NCBI RefSeq assembly: GCF_013170805.1
Contig: NZ_CP051293.1
Location: 4,904,001 to 4,968,000 of the forward strand
DNA: 64,000 nucleotides
Direction of reading: 5' to 3'
Source of the DNA: Mesorhizobium sp. NZP2077
GTDB taxonomy: Bacteria; Pseudomonadota; Alphaproteobacteria; Rhizobiales; Rhizobiaceae
This document shows, piece by piece, positions 38,309 through 47,473 of this stretch (position 1 is the stretch's first letter; every line of letters starts with the position of its first letter). A program made the position numbers and the translations under genes. The notes beneath the pieces were generated by a model. It was not told the DNA's origin and searched no databases. It saw nothing but the letters and a program-made list of their open reading frames with translations.

Positions 38309-38908
38309 TCATTCGCACTGATACTGGCTGAGCGCCCACTCGCCGGTCACCGACAGCAGGTCCGTGATCTTCCAGTCGCCGCCGACCTTCTTGAGCTTCC
38401 ATTCAAGACGGTGCGGGTTGCCGGCGACGACGAAGGCGACGACGACCTTGGCCTGGTCGGCGTTGATCGCCTCGAGCGTCTTCAGGCTCTTGTCGATCTC
38501 GTCCTTGTCGTAGTCAGCATTGTCGAGCGCCATGTTGGGGTCAAGGCACTCGCCCTGCCCGGATTTGCGCAACGCATCGCTCTTGTCGAGCACCGTTTTC
38601 GCGGGGTCGATGAAATGGCTGCGCTCGGACGGATCGACCTCCAGGTTGACCTGATCGTAAAACGGCCGCACCACAGCCGTCGGCGAACCCGGCTGGATGG
38701 GCGCGGCGGACACGTTGTCAGTCGGCGGCGATGCGACCGGCGGCGTTGCCGGTTCCACCGCGCCACCGGGCGGATTTGCAGATGGCGCGCCGCTGTCGGC
38801 AGGGGCATTTGCCGGCGGTGCGCCGAACAGCCCTTGGGCAGCGGCGCCGCTCAGGCCCACAGCCAGCAGGCACATCGTCGACAGCGCCAAGACCGCGCGA
38901 CAGGGCAT
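38309..38908 (-). CDS. Secreted DUF3828-like protein (second of a tandem pair)
   Basis: 199 residues from ATG 38908 with AGGAG upstream. Signal peptide (residues 1-24, ending AAAQG), then a Pro/Ala-rich linker of about 50 residues, then a globular domain of about 120 residues ending LEWKLKKVGGDWKITDLL...YQCE. The domain resembles DUF3828/NTF2-like envelope proteins and is clearly similar to that of the neighbouring protein (VVRPFYDQVNLE against AVKFFYVPAVKFE; GDWKITDL against GKWKISDI). It starts 4 bases after the neighbour's stop. Function unknown. Confidence 0.85.
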   Translation of the reverse strand: MPCRAVLALSTMCLLAVGLSGAAAQGLFGAPPANAPADSGAPSANPPGGAVEPATPPVASPPTDNVSAAPIQPGSPTAVVRPFYDQVNLEVDPSERSHFIDPAKTVLDKSDALRKSGQGECLDPNMALDNADYDKDEIDKSLKTLEAINADQAKVVVAFVVAGNPHRLEWKLKKVGGDWKITDLLSVTGEWALSQYQCE

Positions 38909-38912
38909 CGCT

Positions 38913-39386
38913 TCACTCCTGGCCGGCCACGCATTCCAGCGCGCTAAGCTTCCAGTTGCTGGTTTTGGAAGCGATGTCCGATATCTTCCACTTGCCGTCG
39001 ATCTTCGTGATCGACCACACCATTTCCCGTTTGGAGTCATCGCCCTCCGGAAAAAGGCTGAAGTTCGCCACCACCTGCGCCGCGTCGCCATCCACCGCCT
39101 CGGACAGTTTCAGGGTCTTGGTGACCGTTTTCTGGTCGAAATCCTGCGCATCGAGACCAGGGTCGAAGTCGATACAGGCGACCTGGTCGGGATTCTTCTT
39201 GGTCGCCTGATCGTTGAGATCGAACAGTTTCGTCACCGGCTCGGTGAAGCGATCCCGGTATTGTGCGTCGGCCTCGAACTTGACCGCCGGAACATAGAAG
39301 AACTTTACGGCGTCGGACGCAGGTCCGGCGAAGGCGGCGGCGGGCAAGGCTGCCGCAACGGCGGCAAGGAGCACTGTCAGTCTCAT
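38913..39386 (-). CDS. Secreted DUF3828-like protein (first of a tandem pair)
   Basis: 157 residues from ATG 39386 (MRLTVLLAAVAAALPAAAFAG), with GGAGA upstream; an earlier ATG at 39419 is possible. Clear signal peptide (1-20). Mature protein has two cysteines (VACIDFDPG and LECVAGQE) that may form a disulfide, matching the two in the neighbour (GECLDPN and YQCE), and the shared segment GKWKISDIASK. The pair arose by tandem duplication. Function unknown; context does not reveal it. Confidence 0.88.
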   Translation of the reverse strand: MRLTVLLAAVAAALPAAAFAGPASDAVKFFYVPAVKFEADAQYRDRFTEPVTKLFDLNDQATKKNPDQVACIDFDPGLDAQDFDQKTVTKTLKLSEAVDGDAAQVVANFSLFPEGDDSKREMVWSITKIDGKWKISDIASKTSNWKLSALECVAGQE

Positions 39387-39483
39387 GCAGAATCTCCGGC
39401 TTTTTATGGCTTGAAGCAATCAACACCACGCATCCTGCATACCGGCTTTTTTGCGGCTCATGAAGCCCCTGCCCGGCCTCCTT

Positions 39484-41133
39484 TCAGCCGTCCAGCCAGA
39501 CGTTCTGAAGGTCCATTTCAAAGGTCTGGTGGACCCCGTAGTTCTTCACCTTCTTGTTGGTGTGGCTGTAAAGCTTCTGCCAGAATGGCTGGATGATGAC
39601 GCCGGAGTCCTGCAGGATCTGCTCGACGTCCTTCATCACCTCCTTGCGCTTGGCCACGTCGATCAGCGAGAGCGCCTGTTTGAGCTTGGCGTCGAAATCG
39701 GGGTTGGAATAGGCCGATTCATTCCACGCCTCGCCGCTGCGATAGCCCAGCGCCAGCACCTGGACGCCGAGCGGGCGCATATACCAGATGGTCATCGAAT
39801 AGGGATATTTCGTCCAGTCGTTCCAGAAGGTCGATCCCGGCAGCACCGTCCGCTTCACCTTGATGCCGGCATCGCGCAACTGACCGGCGATCGCGTCGCC
39901 GGTATTCTTCTGCCAATCGTCCTCGATGGTGATCAGCTCGTGCTCGAAATCGGCCTGACCGGCGTCCGCCATCAGCTTCTTGGCGCCGGCGGCGTCACGC
40001 TCCTTCTTCGGCAAGGGATAATATTCCGGATGGATCGGGCTGACATGGTGGTTCTCGCCAACCGTGCCTCGCCCGCTATAGCCTAGCTGCAGTACAGCAT
40101 TGTTATCGACCGCCATCTGCAGCGCGTTGCGCACCCGCTGGTCGTCATAAGGCTTGTGGGTGATGTTGGTGCGGGCAACCAGCGTGGTGGCGGTCGCCAC
40201 CTCCGACTTTTGCAGCCCCATCTTGTCGAGGATATCGATGAAGTCGGCGGGTGATTCGAAATTGAGGTCGATCTCGCCGGAATCGAAAGCGTTGACCGTG
40301 GCGTTGAAATCGGTGCCGTAGTCGATGAATTCGACGCCGTCGAGCGGCGCCTCGCCGCCCCACCATTTGCCATTCGCGCGGCGCTTCACCACCGCCTTCT
40401 GGCCGACATCGTAGGAGACCAGTTCGAACGCTCCCGTGCCGATCGGCTTCTTGATCGGGTCTGCGCCATCGGCGTCGAAGTTGCGGTGCACGACAAGTGC
40501 GGGATAGTCGGTGAAGTTCGGGATCAGCGAAATGTCGGGTTCACTGAGCTTCAGCTTGACCGTTGAGTCGTCGACCTTGGTGATCGCGCCGTCCCTGGCC
40601 TTGCCGGTCTTGGCGTCGATCAGCGCGCCGACGCGCGCGGCCATGGAGTTGCCAGCAACGCCCTTCTCGCACCAGCGCGTCACGTTGTGCACCACGTCAT
40701 CGGCGTTGAAGGCATCGCCATTGTTCCAGGTGATGCCCTTGCGCACATGAAGGGTGTATTCGGTAGCGTCGTCGTTGATATCCCAGCTTTCAAGCAGCAC
40801 CGGCTCGAAGGTGAATTCCCTGGTGTAGCGAACCAGCGGCTCCAGCCAGCTGCGCGAGATATTGGCAAGCTCCACCCAGTCGTAGGTGCGCGGATCTTTC
40901 TGCGCCTTCACCGACATTGAGACGCGCAGCGTGCCGCCCTTCTTCGGCTCCTCGGCCAGGGCCTGTTGCGGCGCGGCAAGACCGATCATGCCGTAGGCAA
41001 GAGCCGTGGAGGCGCCAAAGGCGCTTGCCAGCGCCAGAAACTCGCGCCGGTCCATGCGGCCGGCGCGTGCTTCCCGCGCCATCGCCTCTATGGCGCTCGG
41101 GATACGATCGCCATTGCTTCTGAAAAGTGTCAT
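39484..41133 (-). CDS. Tat-exported peptide-type ABC substrate-binding protein (SBP family 5) without linked transporter genes
   Basis: 549 residues. The N terminus is long with a Tat motif at residues 28-33 (D-R-R-E-F-L) and hydrophobic stretch to AQQALAEE, so export is by the Tat route. The body is of the OppA/DppA type: [28 protein letters not shown] near 135 and [16 protein letters not shown] near 240. No permease or ATPase genes lie beside it. It is 57 bases downstream of the MttB-family gene on the same strand, so a role in capture of a methylated amine or short peptide is possible. Confidence 0.92.
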   Translation of the reverse strand: MTLFRSNGDRIPSAIEAMAREARAGRMDRREFLALASAFGASTALAYGMIGLAAPQQALAEEPKKGGTLRVSMSVKAQKDPRTYDWVELANISRSWLEPLVRYTREFTFEPVLLESWDINDDATEYTLHVRKGITWNNGDAFNADDVVHNVTRWCEKGVAGNSMAARVGALIDAKTGKARDGAITKVDDSTVKLKLSEPDISLIPNFTDYPALVVHRNFDADGADPIKKPIGTGAFELVSYDVGQKAVVKRRANGKWWGGEAPLDGVEFIDYGTDFNATVNAFDSGEIDLNFESPADFIDILDKMGLQKSEVATATTLVARTNITHKPYDDQRVRNALQMAVDNNAVLQLGYSGRGTVGENHHVSPIHPEYYPLPKKERDAAGAKKLMADAGQADFEHELITIEDDWQKNTGDAIAGQLRDAGIKVKRTVLPGSTFWNDWTKYPYSMTIWYMRPLGVQVLALGYRSGEAWNESAYSNPDFDAKLKQALSLIDVAKRKEVMKDVEQILQDSGVIIQPFWQKLYSHTNKKVKNYGVHQTFEMDLQNVWLDG

Positions 41134-41190
41134 TTTCTTCCTCCCTTGTGGTTCCCGCTAGGACTTCACCCTTTGCATCAGCTCACGGTG

Positions 41191-42741
41191 TCAACTCACT
41201 GTGTCTGGCAGCTTCTCCTCGCGCCGCGCGATGAAATCCTTCAGACCCTCGGCGATGCCTTCATCAAGCTTCGGCTCCTCATAATCGGCGAGCATGTTGC
41301 GGGCTTTCTCGCGACCGCGCGTGTCATGGTCCTTTGCCCCTTCAGCCTTCCACTGTTCGTAGGAGTTGAAGTCCATGATCGAGGGCATGAAGAAGGCGGA
41401 CTCGAAATGTTCGAGCGTATGCTGAGTGCCGAGGAAATGGCCCTGCGGCCCGACCTCGCGGATCGCTGCCATCGCTTCCTTGAAATCGTCGAACGGCAGC
41501 CCGCCGGCGTATTTGTACCAGCCGACAAGCTGCTCGCAGTCCGTCGCGAATTTTGAATAGCCGCAGGTCAGGCCGGCCTCCAGCCATCCGGCGGAGTGCC
41601 AGATGTAGTTGGCGCCCGACAGGATGGCGGCATGCATCAGCATGTTCGATTCGTATCCCGCCTGGGCGTCGTTCAACTTCGAGCCGACATGGAAACCCGA
41701 GGTGCGCCACGGCAGCCGGTATTTCCGCGCCAATGCGCCCATCAGATACATCATCTGGGCGGCCTCCGGCGTGCCGCCCATCGGCGCGCCGGTCTTCATG
41801 TCGACGGTGACCATGAACTGACCGTAGACCTGAGGTGAGCCTGGTCGGATGAGCTGGGTCAGCGCCACGCCGGCAAGCGCCTCGGCGTTGACCTGCGCCA
41901 CCGCGCCGACGGCAGAAGCCGAGGTCGACGCGCCGCACAACGCGAAAGGCGCCAGGATCAGCGGCTGATTGTGGCTCGCATAGACCCGCATGGCGTCGAT
42001 CATGGTGGCGTCCCATACCAGCGGCGAATTGCAGTTGGTGATCGCCACCAGCACAGGGTTTTCGCGTACGAACTCCTCGCCGAAGACGATGCCAGCCATC
42101 GCCATCGTGTCCTCCGCGCGCTCCTTCGACGTCACTATGCCCATGAACGGCTTGTCGGAATGCTTCAGCGCCGAATGGATGATGTGCAAATGCCGTTTCG
42201 GCACCGCTATCTCCATCGGCTCGCAGATGACCGAGCTCGAGGAATGCAGCGCCGGCGCCATGTAGGCCATTTTGTGGAAGTTGTTGAGATCGGCGAGCGT
42301 GCCATAGCGCCTGTTGTTGTCGAGGTCGCGCACATAGGGCGCGCCATACATCGGCACGAAGATCGAATTGTTACCGCCGACGCGAACCGTACGCTCGGGA
42401 TTGCGTGCATTGAGCGTGAACTCCGACGGAACCTTCGAGACGAGCTCCATCAGCAGCGCACGGTCGATGCGGACACGCGTCTCCCTGACATCGGCGCCGG
42501 CCGCCTTCCAGAGCTCGATCGCGCCGTCGTCGCGGAATTCGCAGCCTACCTCCTCGAGGATCTTGAGCGATTCCTCGTGGATCAACTCCACCGCCTCGTC
42601 CGGGACCATCTGGTAGACTGGGATTTTGCGAACAAGGGTCGGGAACGAGATTATCGGAGCCGCCCGCAGCGCCTTGCGTCCCAAGCGGCCACCGCTGCGG
42701 CGTTGCGTCGGTTCGGTCAATTCTGCGGCCGGTGCGTTCAT
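41191..42741 (-). CDS. Trimethylamine methyltransferase (MttB) family protein, non-pyrrolysine type
   Basis: 516 residues. Corrinoid-protein methyltransferase family in which methylated amines such as glycine betaine, proline betaine or carnitine are demethylated by members lacking pyrrolysine (MtgB/MtpB/MtcB branch). No internal TAG is needed for full length, so it is the non-pyrrolysine branch. Recognisable parts: KIPVYQMVPDEAVELIHEESLKILEEVG near the N terminus and GAPMGGTPEAAQMMYLMGALARKY near residue 330. No corrinoid protein gene lies here. Upstream is a facing LysR regulator gene; downstream the orphan binding protein. Confidence 0.92.
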   Translation of the reverse strand: MNAPAAELTEPTQRRSGGRLGRKALRAAPIISFPTLVRKIPVYQMVPDEAVELIHEESLKILEEVGCEFRDDGAIELWKAAGADVRETRVRIDRALLMELVSKVPSEFTLNARNPERTVRVGGNNSIFVPMYGAPYVRDLDNNRRYGTLADLNNFHKMAYMAPALHSSSSVICEPMEIAVPKRHLHIIHSALKHSDKPFMGIVTSKERAEDTMAMAGIVFGEEFVRENPVLVAITNCNSPLVWDATMIDAMRVYASHNQPLILAPFALCGASTSASAVGAVAQVNAEALAGVALTQLIRPGSPQVYGQFMVTVDMKTGAPMGGTPEAAQMMYLMGALARKYRLPWRTSGFHVGSKLNDAQAGYESNMLMHAAILSGANYIWHSAGWLEAGLTCGYSKFATDCEQLVGWYKYAGGLPFDDFKEAMAAIREVGPQGHFLGTQHTLEHFESAFFMPSIMDFNSYEQWKAEGAKDHDTRGREKARNMLADYEEPKLDEGIAEGLKDFIARREEKLPDTVS

Positions 42742-42819
42742 AGAGCCTCCCTAAGTCCGTTCCAGCCAAATTAGCGAGACGAAATAGCCCTGTGACGCTG
42801 GAAAATCCTGATCTCTTGT

Positions 42820-42834
42820 ATAAGCTCTGCTTAT
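42820..42834. promoter_or_regulatory. LysR-type palindrome overlapping the lysR start codon
   Basis: ATAAGC (42820-42825) and GCTTAT (42829-42834) form a perfect 6-bp inverted repeat with a 3-base centre, containing a T-N11-A pattern (T42821, A42833). The right arm includes the regulator's ATG. It sits in the 91-base gap between divergent genes, so it may control both the methyltransferase gene and the regulator itself. Confidence 0.6.
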
Positions 42835-43735
42835 GCGAAGCCTGCGCCACCTTCTGCCTTCCGCCGGCAGCCTGATCGTCTTCGAGGCAGCCGGCCGGCT
42901 GTCGAGCTTCACTGCCGCCGGGCGCGAGCTCGGCATGACGCAGGCGGCGGTCTCCTACGCGGTGCGCGGGCTGGAAGAGCAGCTCGGCGCCAAGCTGTTC
43001 CAGCGCCGCCACAGGCAGGTCAGCCTGACCGAAGCCGGAGAGCGCTTCCATGCCGATGTCTCGCTGGGCTTGTCGCACATCCGCAAGTCGGCCGAGGATC
43101 TGCGCCTGCAGGCCACCGGCGGCCATGTCACGCTTGCCGCGTCGACCGCTTTCGGCTCTTTCTGGATGATGCCGCGCCTGCAGCAGTTCCGTGACGAACT
43201 GCCTGGCATCGACCTGCGCATCCAGACCGCCGACCGCGACCTCGACATCATCGCCGAAGGCATCCCGCTGGCGGTACGCGGCGGCGAGCCTCGGCAATGG
43301 CCTGATTACCATTCGCTGCCGCTTGCCGATGAGGAGATCTTCCCCGTCGCCGGCACCAGCTATCTCACCAAATTCGGCATGCCTAGAACCGTCGGGGAAC
43401 TGGCCACGCACCGTCTCATCCATCTCGAGGAGCCGTACCGCGAGGCAGCCAGCTGGGACGAATGGTTCCGGTCAGCCGGCGGCAGCCTCGACGACACCGC
43501 GCGCGGCCTGCGCATCAATGATTATGGCCTGGTGATCCAGGGGGTGATGGAGGGGCAAGGCATCGCCCTTGGCTGGCGACACCTTGCCGAGCGGCTGCTG
43601 GCGACGGGACTTCTGGTGCAGGTTACGGATCACGTGCTCAAAACCGGCAAGGCCTTCTATATCGTCTGGCCGAAGAACCGCGAACTCAGCGACAATGCCC
43701 GCAAGGTCAGGGATTGGCTGGCGGCGCAGGCGTAG
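42833..43735 (+). CDS. LysR family regulator (GcvA-like) facing the methyltransferase gene
   Basis: 300 residues. N-terminal helix-turn-helix (about 12-70: FEAAGRLSSFTAAGRELGMTQAAVSYAVRGLEEQLGAKLF) and periplasmic-type effector domain (about 95-295). The GcvA subgroup features such as FGSFWMMPRLQQF and SWDEWFRSAG are present. It very likely regulates the divergent MttB-family gene in response to the methylated compound. Start codon: ATG 42833, embedded in the palindrome. Confidence 0.93.
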   Translation: MRSLRHLLPSAGSLIVFEAAGRLSSFTAAGRELGMTQAAVSYAVRGLEEQLGAKLFQRRHRQVSLTEAGERFHADVSLGLSHIRKSAEDLRLQATGGHVTLAASTAFGSFWMMPRLQQFRDELPGIDLRIQTADRDLDIIAEGIPLAVRGGEPRQWPDYHSLPLADEEIFPVAGTSYLTKFGMPRTVGELATHRLIHLEEPYREAASWDEWFRSAGGSLDDTARGLRINDYGLVIQGVMEGQGIALGWRHLAERLLATGLLVQVTDHVLKTGKAFYIVWPKNRELSDNARKVRDWLAAQA

Positions 43736-43744
43736 CTCCGCCAG

Positions 43745-43771
43745 CGCAATCCGGCGCGTGACCGGATTGCG
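43745..43771. terminator. Perfect stem-loop between convergent lysR and monooxygenase genes
   Basis: CGCAATCCGG (43745-43754) and CCGGATTGCG (43762-43771) pair perfectly around a 7-base loop, 9 bases after the lysR stop and 18 bases from the stop of the convergent gene. No T run on either side, so termination is likely but not certain. Confidence 0.65.
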
Positions 43772-43789
43772 TTCGCATGCTGAAAGAAA

Positions 43790-44098
43790 TCAAACCGAAC
43801 CGTCATTCTTGAGGCCGAGCACGTCGATCTTGTCGATGGTCGGGGGGCCAACAAACAGCGTTTCTGCATTGGCCATCAGTGCCTTGGCTATCTCGCCGGT
43901 GAGATGCGCCTGCCGCCCTGCCTCATCGTGAAAGGCATCGAACACGCCGAAGACGCTTGGCGAAAGCCGCAAGGCGAACCAGATCGGTGTTCCGGCCTCC
44001 TGATTGGCCAGTTGCAGCCCGGTTGCGAGGAACGCGGCGACGTCCTTCTCCTTGCCGGGTTTGGCTTCGAAGCGCGCGAACAATGCGAGTTTGATCAT
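43790..44098 (-). CDS. Antibiotic biosynthesis monooxygenase (ABM) domain protein
   Basis: 102 residues from ATG 44098 (MIKLALFARFEAKPGKEKDV), with GAGGAGAAGG upstream. Small ferredoxin-like dimeric ABM fold: KPGKEKDVAAFLATGL near residue 14 and FGVFDAFHDEAGRQAHLTGEIAKAL near 50-74 are the usual elements. Relatives include quinol monooxygenases and heme-degrading enzymes, but many are uncharacterised. It faces the GlxA-type regulator gene, so is probably its target. Confidence 0.88.
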   Translation of the reverse strand: MIKLALFARFEAKPGKEKDVAAFLATGLQLANQEAGTPIWFALRLSPSVFGVFDAFHDEAGRQAHLTGEIAKALMANAETLFVGPPTIDKIDVLGLKNDGSV

Positions 44099-44181
44099 TT
44101 TGCCTTCTCCTCGTGGTTTGTACGGCCAAGGGCCGTCGGAGGCATAATCGCAGCATCGATGCGGAAACCGCATTGGCAAAA

Positions 44182-44200
44182 ATGACATCTTTGATATCAT
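44182..44200. promoter_or_regulatory. Candidate operator in the ABM / AraC divergent region
   Basis: ATGACATC (44182-44189) and GATATCAT (44193-44200) are inverted repeats matching at 7 of 8 positions with a 3-base centre, ending 7 bases before the regulator's ATG and about 85 bases upstream of the ABM gene start. Its position suits autoregulation of the AraC-type protein and control of the ABM gene. Confidence 0.5.
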
Positions 44201-44207
44201 TATTGCC

Positions 44208-45170
44208 ATGAACATTTCCATCCTTGCGCTTGACGGCGTCTTCGACACCGGACTGGCCACCATGCTCGACGTTTTCGGCACGGCCAACGAACTGGCTGGG
44301 ATGCTGGCATCGCCGCCCGGCCATTTCGCCACGACCGTTGTCGGGGTGAGCGACGCGGTCCACACGGGGCAAGGCCTTCAGGTGCCGGTCATCTCTATGG
44401 GCACCGAGCCGACCCCCGATTGGCTGGTGATCCCGGCGATCGGCCAGAAGATGCCAGGCCCGCTTGGCGACGCGCTGAAGCGAAGCGACGTCGCCGAGGC
44501 GACCAAGGCGTTGCGCGCTACCGCCGAAGCCGGCACGCGCATCGGCGCTGCCTGCATCGGCACTTTCATCCTCGCGGAGACCGGCCTGCTCGACCGCCGG
44601 CCTTCAACCACGACCTGGTGGCTGGCGCCGATGTTCCGGCAACGTTACCCGCAAGTGCGGCTCGACGCCTCGCGCATGCTGATCAATGATGGCCAGTTCG
44701 CAACCGCCGGTGCGGCGCTCGGCCATATCGACCTCGCTTTGATGGTGATCCGTCAGACCAGTCCCGAGCTCGCCGCGCTGACTGCGAAATACCTCATCGT
44801 CGACAGCCGGCCGTTGCAATCGGCCTATGCGATCTCCGACCACCTCGCCCATTCGAACCCGCTGGTCGAACGTTTCGAGCGCTGGGCGCGCGGCCATCTT
44901 GCCGCCGGTTTCAACCTCGACGAAGCAGCCACGGCACTGGGTGCCAGCAAGCGGACGCTGTCGCGGCGGGTCAACGACGTGCTTGGCAAGACGCCGCTGT
45001 CCTATTTCCAGGATCTGCGCGTCGAGCAGGCTGTGCATTTGTTGAAGACCACATCCGATAGCGTCGAGGAGATCGCCGCCAAAGTCGGCTATGGCGACGG
45101 GGTGACGTTGCGCAATCTGTTGCGCCGGCGGCTGCGCAAGGGCGTGCGCGAAATCCGCGCTGCAAACTGA
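44208..45170 (+). CDS. GlxA family transcriptional regulator (DJ-1/PfpI plus AraC domain)
   Basis: 320 residues. N-terminal DJ-1/PfpI-like amidotransferase domain (about 1-185) including the nucleophile-elbow segment [19 protein letters not shown]-terminal AraC helix-turn-helix pair (about 225-315: [48 protein letters not shown]). This arrangement is typical of GlxA-type regulators that sense small metabolites or amines. It faces the ABM gene. Confidence 0.93.
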   Translation: MNISILALDGVFDTGLATMLDVFGTANELAGMLASPPGHFATTVVGVSDAVHTGQGLQVPVISMGTEPTPDWLVIPAIGQKMPGPLGDALKRSDVAEATKALRATAEAGTRIGAACIGTFILAETGLLDRRPSTTTWWLAPMFRQRYPQVRLDASRMLINDGQFATAGAALGHIDLALMVIRQTSPELAALTAKYLIVDSRPLQSAYAISDHLAHSNPLVERFERWARGHLAAGFNLDEAATALGASKRTLSRRVNDVLGKTPLSYFQDLRVEQAVHLLKTTSDSVEEIAAKVGYGDGVTLRNLLRRRLRKGVREIRAAN

Positions 45171-45225
45171 TCCATTCTGGCAATTCTCCCCTCCCGCGCG
45201 ACCCGAATCCGCCTATAGTGCGCCC

Positions 45226-47115
45226 ATGCCAATCCGCCAGCTTTCCGAAACGATGATCAACCAGATCGCCGCCGGCGAAGTCATCGAGCGTCCGGCAAGC
45301 GTGGTCAAGGAACTGGTCGAGAACGCGCTCGATGCCGGCGCATCGCGCGTCGAAATCGTCACATCGGGCGGCGGGCTGAACCTGATCCGCGTTACCGATG
45401 ACGGTTCGGGCATTCCCGAGCCGGAACTGGCGCTGGCGATCGCCCGCCACTGCACCTCCAAGCTCGTCGAGGATATCAACGACATCCGCTCGCTCGGCTT
45501 TCGCGGCGAGGCGCTGCCGTCGATCGGCTCGGTGTCGCGGCTGTCGATCCGCTCACGCACGGCGAGTGGCGACAGCGCCGCCGAGATCGGCATCGAGGGC
45601 GGCCGCATCTTGCCCGTCCGGCCGGCGGCCGCCAACCGCGGCACCACGGTCGAGGTGCGCGACCTGTTCTTCGCCACGCCGGCACGGCTGAAATTCATGA
45701 AGGGCGAGCGGGCCGAAAGCTCGGCAACCAGCGACGTCGTCAAGCGCATCGCCATTGCCTTCCCGGCCGTGCGGTTCACATTGGCCGGCACGGATCGCTC
45801 GACACTGGAATTGCCGGCGACCGACGACAGTCCGGAAGGCAGCCTGCGTCGCGTCGCCCAGGTGATGGGGGCCGAGTTTCCCGACAATTCGATTGCCATC
45901 GACGCGATGCGCGAAGGCGTGCACCTGACCGGCCATGTGTCGATACCGTCCTTCACCCGCGCCAACGCGCTGCAGCAATATGCCTATGTCAACGGCCGGC
46001 CGGTGCGCGACAAGCTGATCGCTGGCGCCATTCGCGGCGCCTTCGCCGATGTCCTGCCGCGCGACCGCCACGCGGTGACGGTGCTGTTTCTCTCGCTCGA
46101 TCCGGCCATCGTCGACGTCAATGTCCACCCGGCCAAGGCCGATGTGCGCTTCCGCGATCCGGGCCTGGTGCGCGGGCTGATCGTCGGCGCCATCCGGCAG
46201 GCATTGGCCGATGCCGGCATCCGTTCAGCCACCACGGGCGCCGCGGGCATGATGGCAGCGTTCCGGCCAGGTGCGGCATCCTACGGTCACGGCGGCCCGG
46301 CCAATGGCCATCGCAGCTACGACGCGGCCTATCGCGCGTCCGGCTCCGCCGGTTTCGACCCCTCGCGCTCGCCGCAGCGGCCGCACGACATGCAATTCGA
46401 AGGCGCGGACTTTGTACGCGCCGGCGGCAGGAATGGCGGCTTTGGTGAGCCCGACCAGGCGGCGTTCGATGCCAGCTCGCTGGCCAGCGCCGATGCGCGC
46501 GCCAGTCAGGATATGCCGGCGGAGACGCTGCTTGGCGCGGTGCTGGGTGCGGCGCGCGCCCAGGTACACGAGAACTATATCGTCGCCCAGACCAGGGATT
46601 CGCTCGTCATCGTCGACCAGCACGCTGCGCATGAGCGGCTAGTCTATGAGGCGCTGAAGAACGCCCTACATTCGCGCCCCGTGCCTTCGCAGATGCTGCT
46701 TCTGCCTGAAATCATCGATCTGCCGGAAGAGGACGCCGAGCGGCTCGCAATGCATTCCGAAACGCTCGCCCGCTTCGGCCTTGGCATCGAGCGTTTCGGC
46801 CCGGGCGCCGTCGCGGTGCGCGAGACGCCGTCGATGCTGGGCGAGACCAATGTCCAGCAATTGGTGCGAGACCTCGCCGACGAGATCGCCGACAATGACA
46901 CGGTCGAAACGCTGAAAGAGCGGCTGGACAAGATCGCTGCCACCATGGCCTGCCACGGTTCGGTGCGCTCCGGGCGCCTGCTCAAGGCCGAGGAGATGAA
47001 CGCGCTGCTGCGCCAGATGGAAGCGACGCCAGGGTCCGGCACCTGCAACCATGGCCGCCCGACCTATATCGAATTGAAGCTCGCCGATATCGAGCGGCTG
47101 TTCGGGCGGCGGTAA
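45226..47115 (+). CDS. mutL: DNA mismatch repair protein MutL with endonuclease motif
   Basis: 629 residues. The GHKL ATPase at the N terminus is clear: [34 protein letters not shown] and [15 protein letters not shown], and the transducer domain is around 220-330. A low-complexity linker (about 345-440) leads to the dimerisation/endonuclease domain with D464-Q-H-A-A-H-E (DQHA-x2-E-x4-E) and the late ACHGSVRSG and [11 protein letters not shown] motifs. These are features of nicking MutL proteins from bacteria without MutH. The -10-like TATAGT is just upstream (about 45214). Confidence 0.97.
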   Translation: MPIRQLSETMINQIAAGEVIERPASVVKELVENALDAGASRVEIVTSGGGLNLIRVTDDGSGIPEPELALAIARHCTSKLVEDINDIRSLGFRGEALPSIGSVSRLSIRSRTASGDSAAEIGIEGGRILPVRPAAANRGTTVEVRDLFFATPARLKFMKGERAESSATSDVVKRIAIAFPAVRFTLAGTDRSTLELPATDDSPEGSLRRVAQVMGAEFPDNSIAIDAMREGVHLTGHVSIPSFTRANALQQYAYVNGRPVRDKLIAGAIRGAFADVLPRDRHAVTVLFLSLDPAIVDVNVHPAKADVRFRDPGLVRGLIVGAIRQALADAGIRSATTGAAGMMAAFRPGAASYGHGGPANGHRSYDAAYRASGSAGFDPSRSPQRPHDMQFEGADFVRAGGRNGGFGEPDQAAFDASSLASADARASQDMPAETLLGAVLGAARAQVHENYIVAQTRDSLVIVDQHAAHERLVYEALKNALHSRPVPSQMLLLPEIIDLPEEDAERLAMHSETLARFGLGIERFGPGAVAVRETPSMLGETNVQQLVRDLADEIADNDTVETLKERLDKIAATMACHGSVRSGRLLKAEEMNALLRQMEATPGSGTCNHGRPTYIELKLADIERLFGRR

Positions 47116-47119
47116 GCCT

Positions 47120-47434
47120 GTGGGCGGTCAGTCAACTATCCAGTTCCGGTTCGAAGCCGAGGTGATCCACTGGAGAGGCCCTTCGCCATACTTCTTCATG
47201 CCAATCCCCGAGTCCCGTGGCGAAGAGATCAAAAAGGTCGCGAAGTTAGCGACCTACGGCTGGGGGGTGATACCGGTCGAGGCGACCATTGACGGCTTCA
47301 TGTTCGGCACATCGCTGTTTCCCAAGCAGGGAAGTTATCTTTTGCCCTTGAAGGATGCCGTCCGGCGCAAATGCAATCTGACGGCAGGCGATTCGATTTC
47401 CGCTTCCATCACAATCCACCTTCGTGGACGATAA
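47120..47434 (+). CDS. DUF1905 domain-containing protein
   Basis: 104 residues from GTG 47120, 4 bases after the mutL stop, so probably co-transcribed with it. The FRFEAEVIHWRGPSPYFFMPIPES start and GWGVIPVEATIDG...TSLFPKQGSYLLPLKDAVRRK are DUF1905 features, a small beta-barrel domain of unknown function, sometimes fused to YdeI/OmpD-associated domains. Cytoplasmic; no catalytic residues obvious. Confidence 0.88.
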   Translation: MGGQSTIQFRFEAEVIHWRGPSPYFFMPIPESRGEEIKKVAKLATYGWGVIPVEATIDGFMFGTSLFPKQGSYLLPLKDAVRRKCNLTAGDSISASITIHLRGR

Positions 47435-47473
47435 CGACGCGCGCCGTGGGCGATCATGTTGACAGGCGACGCC

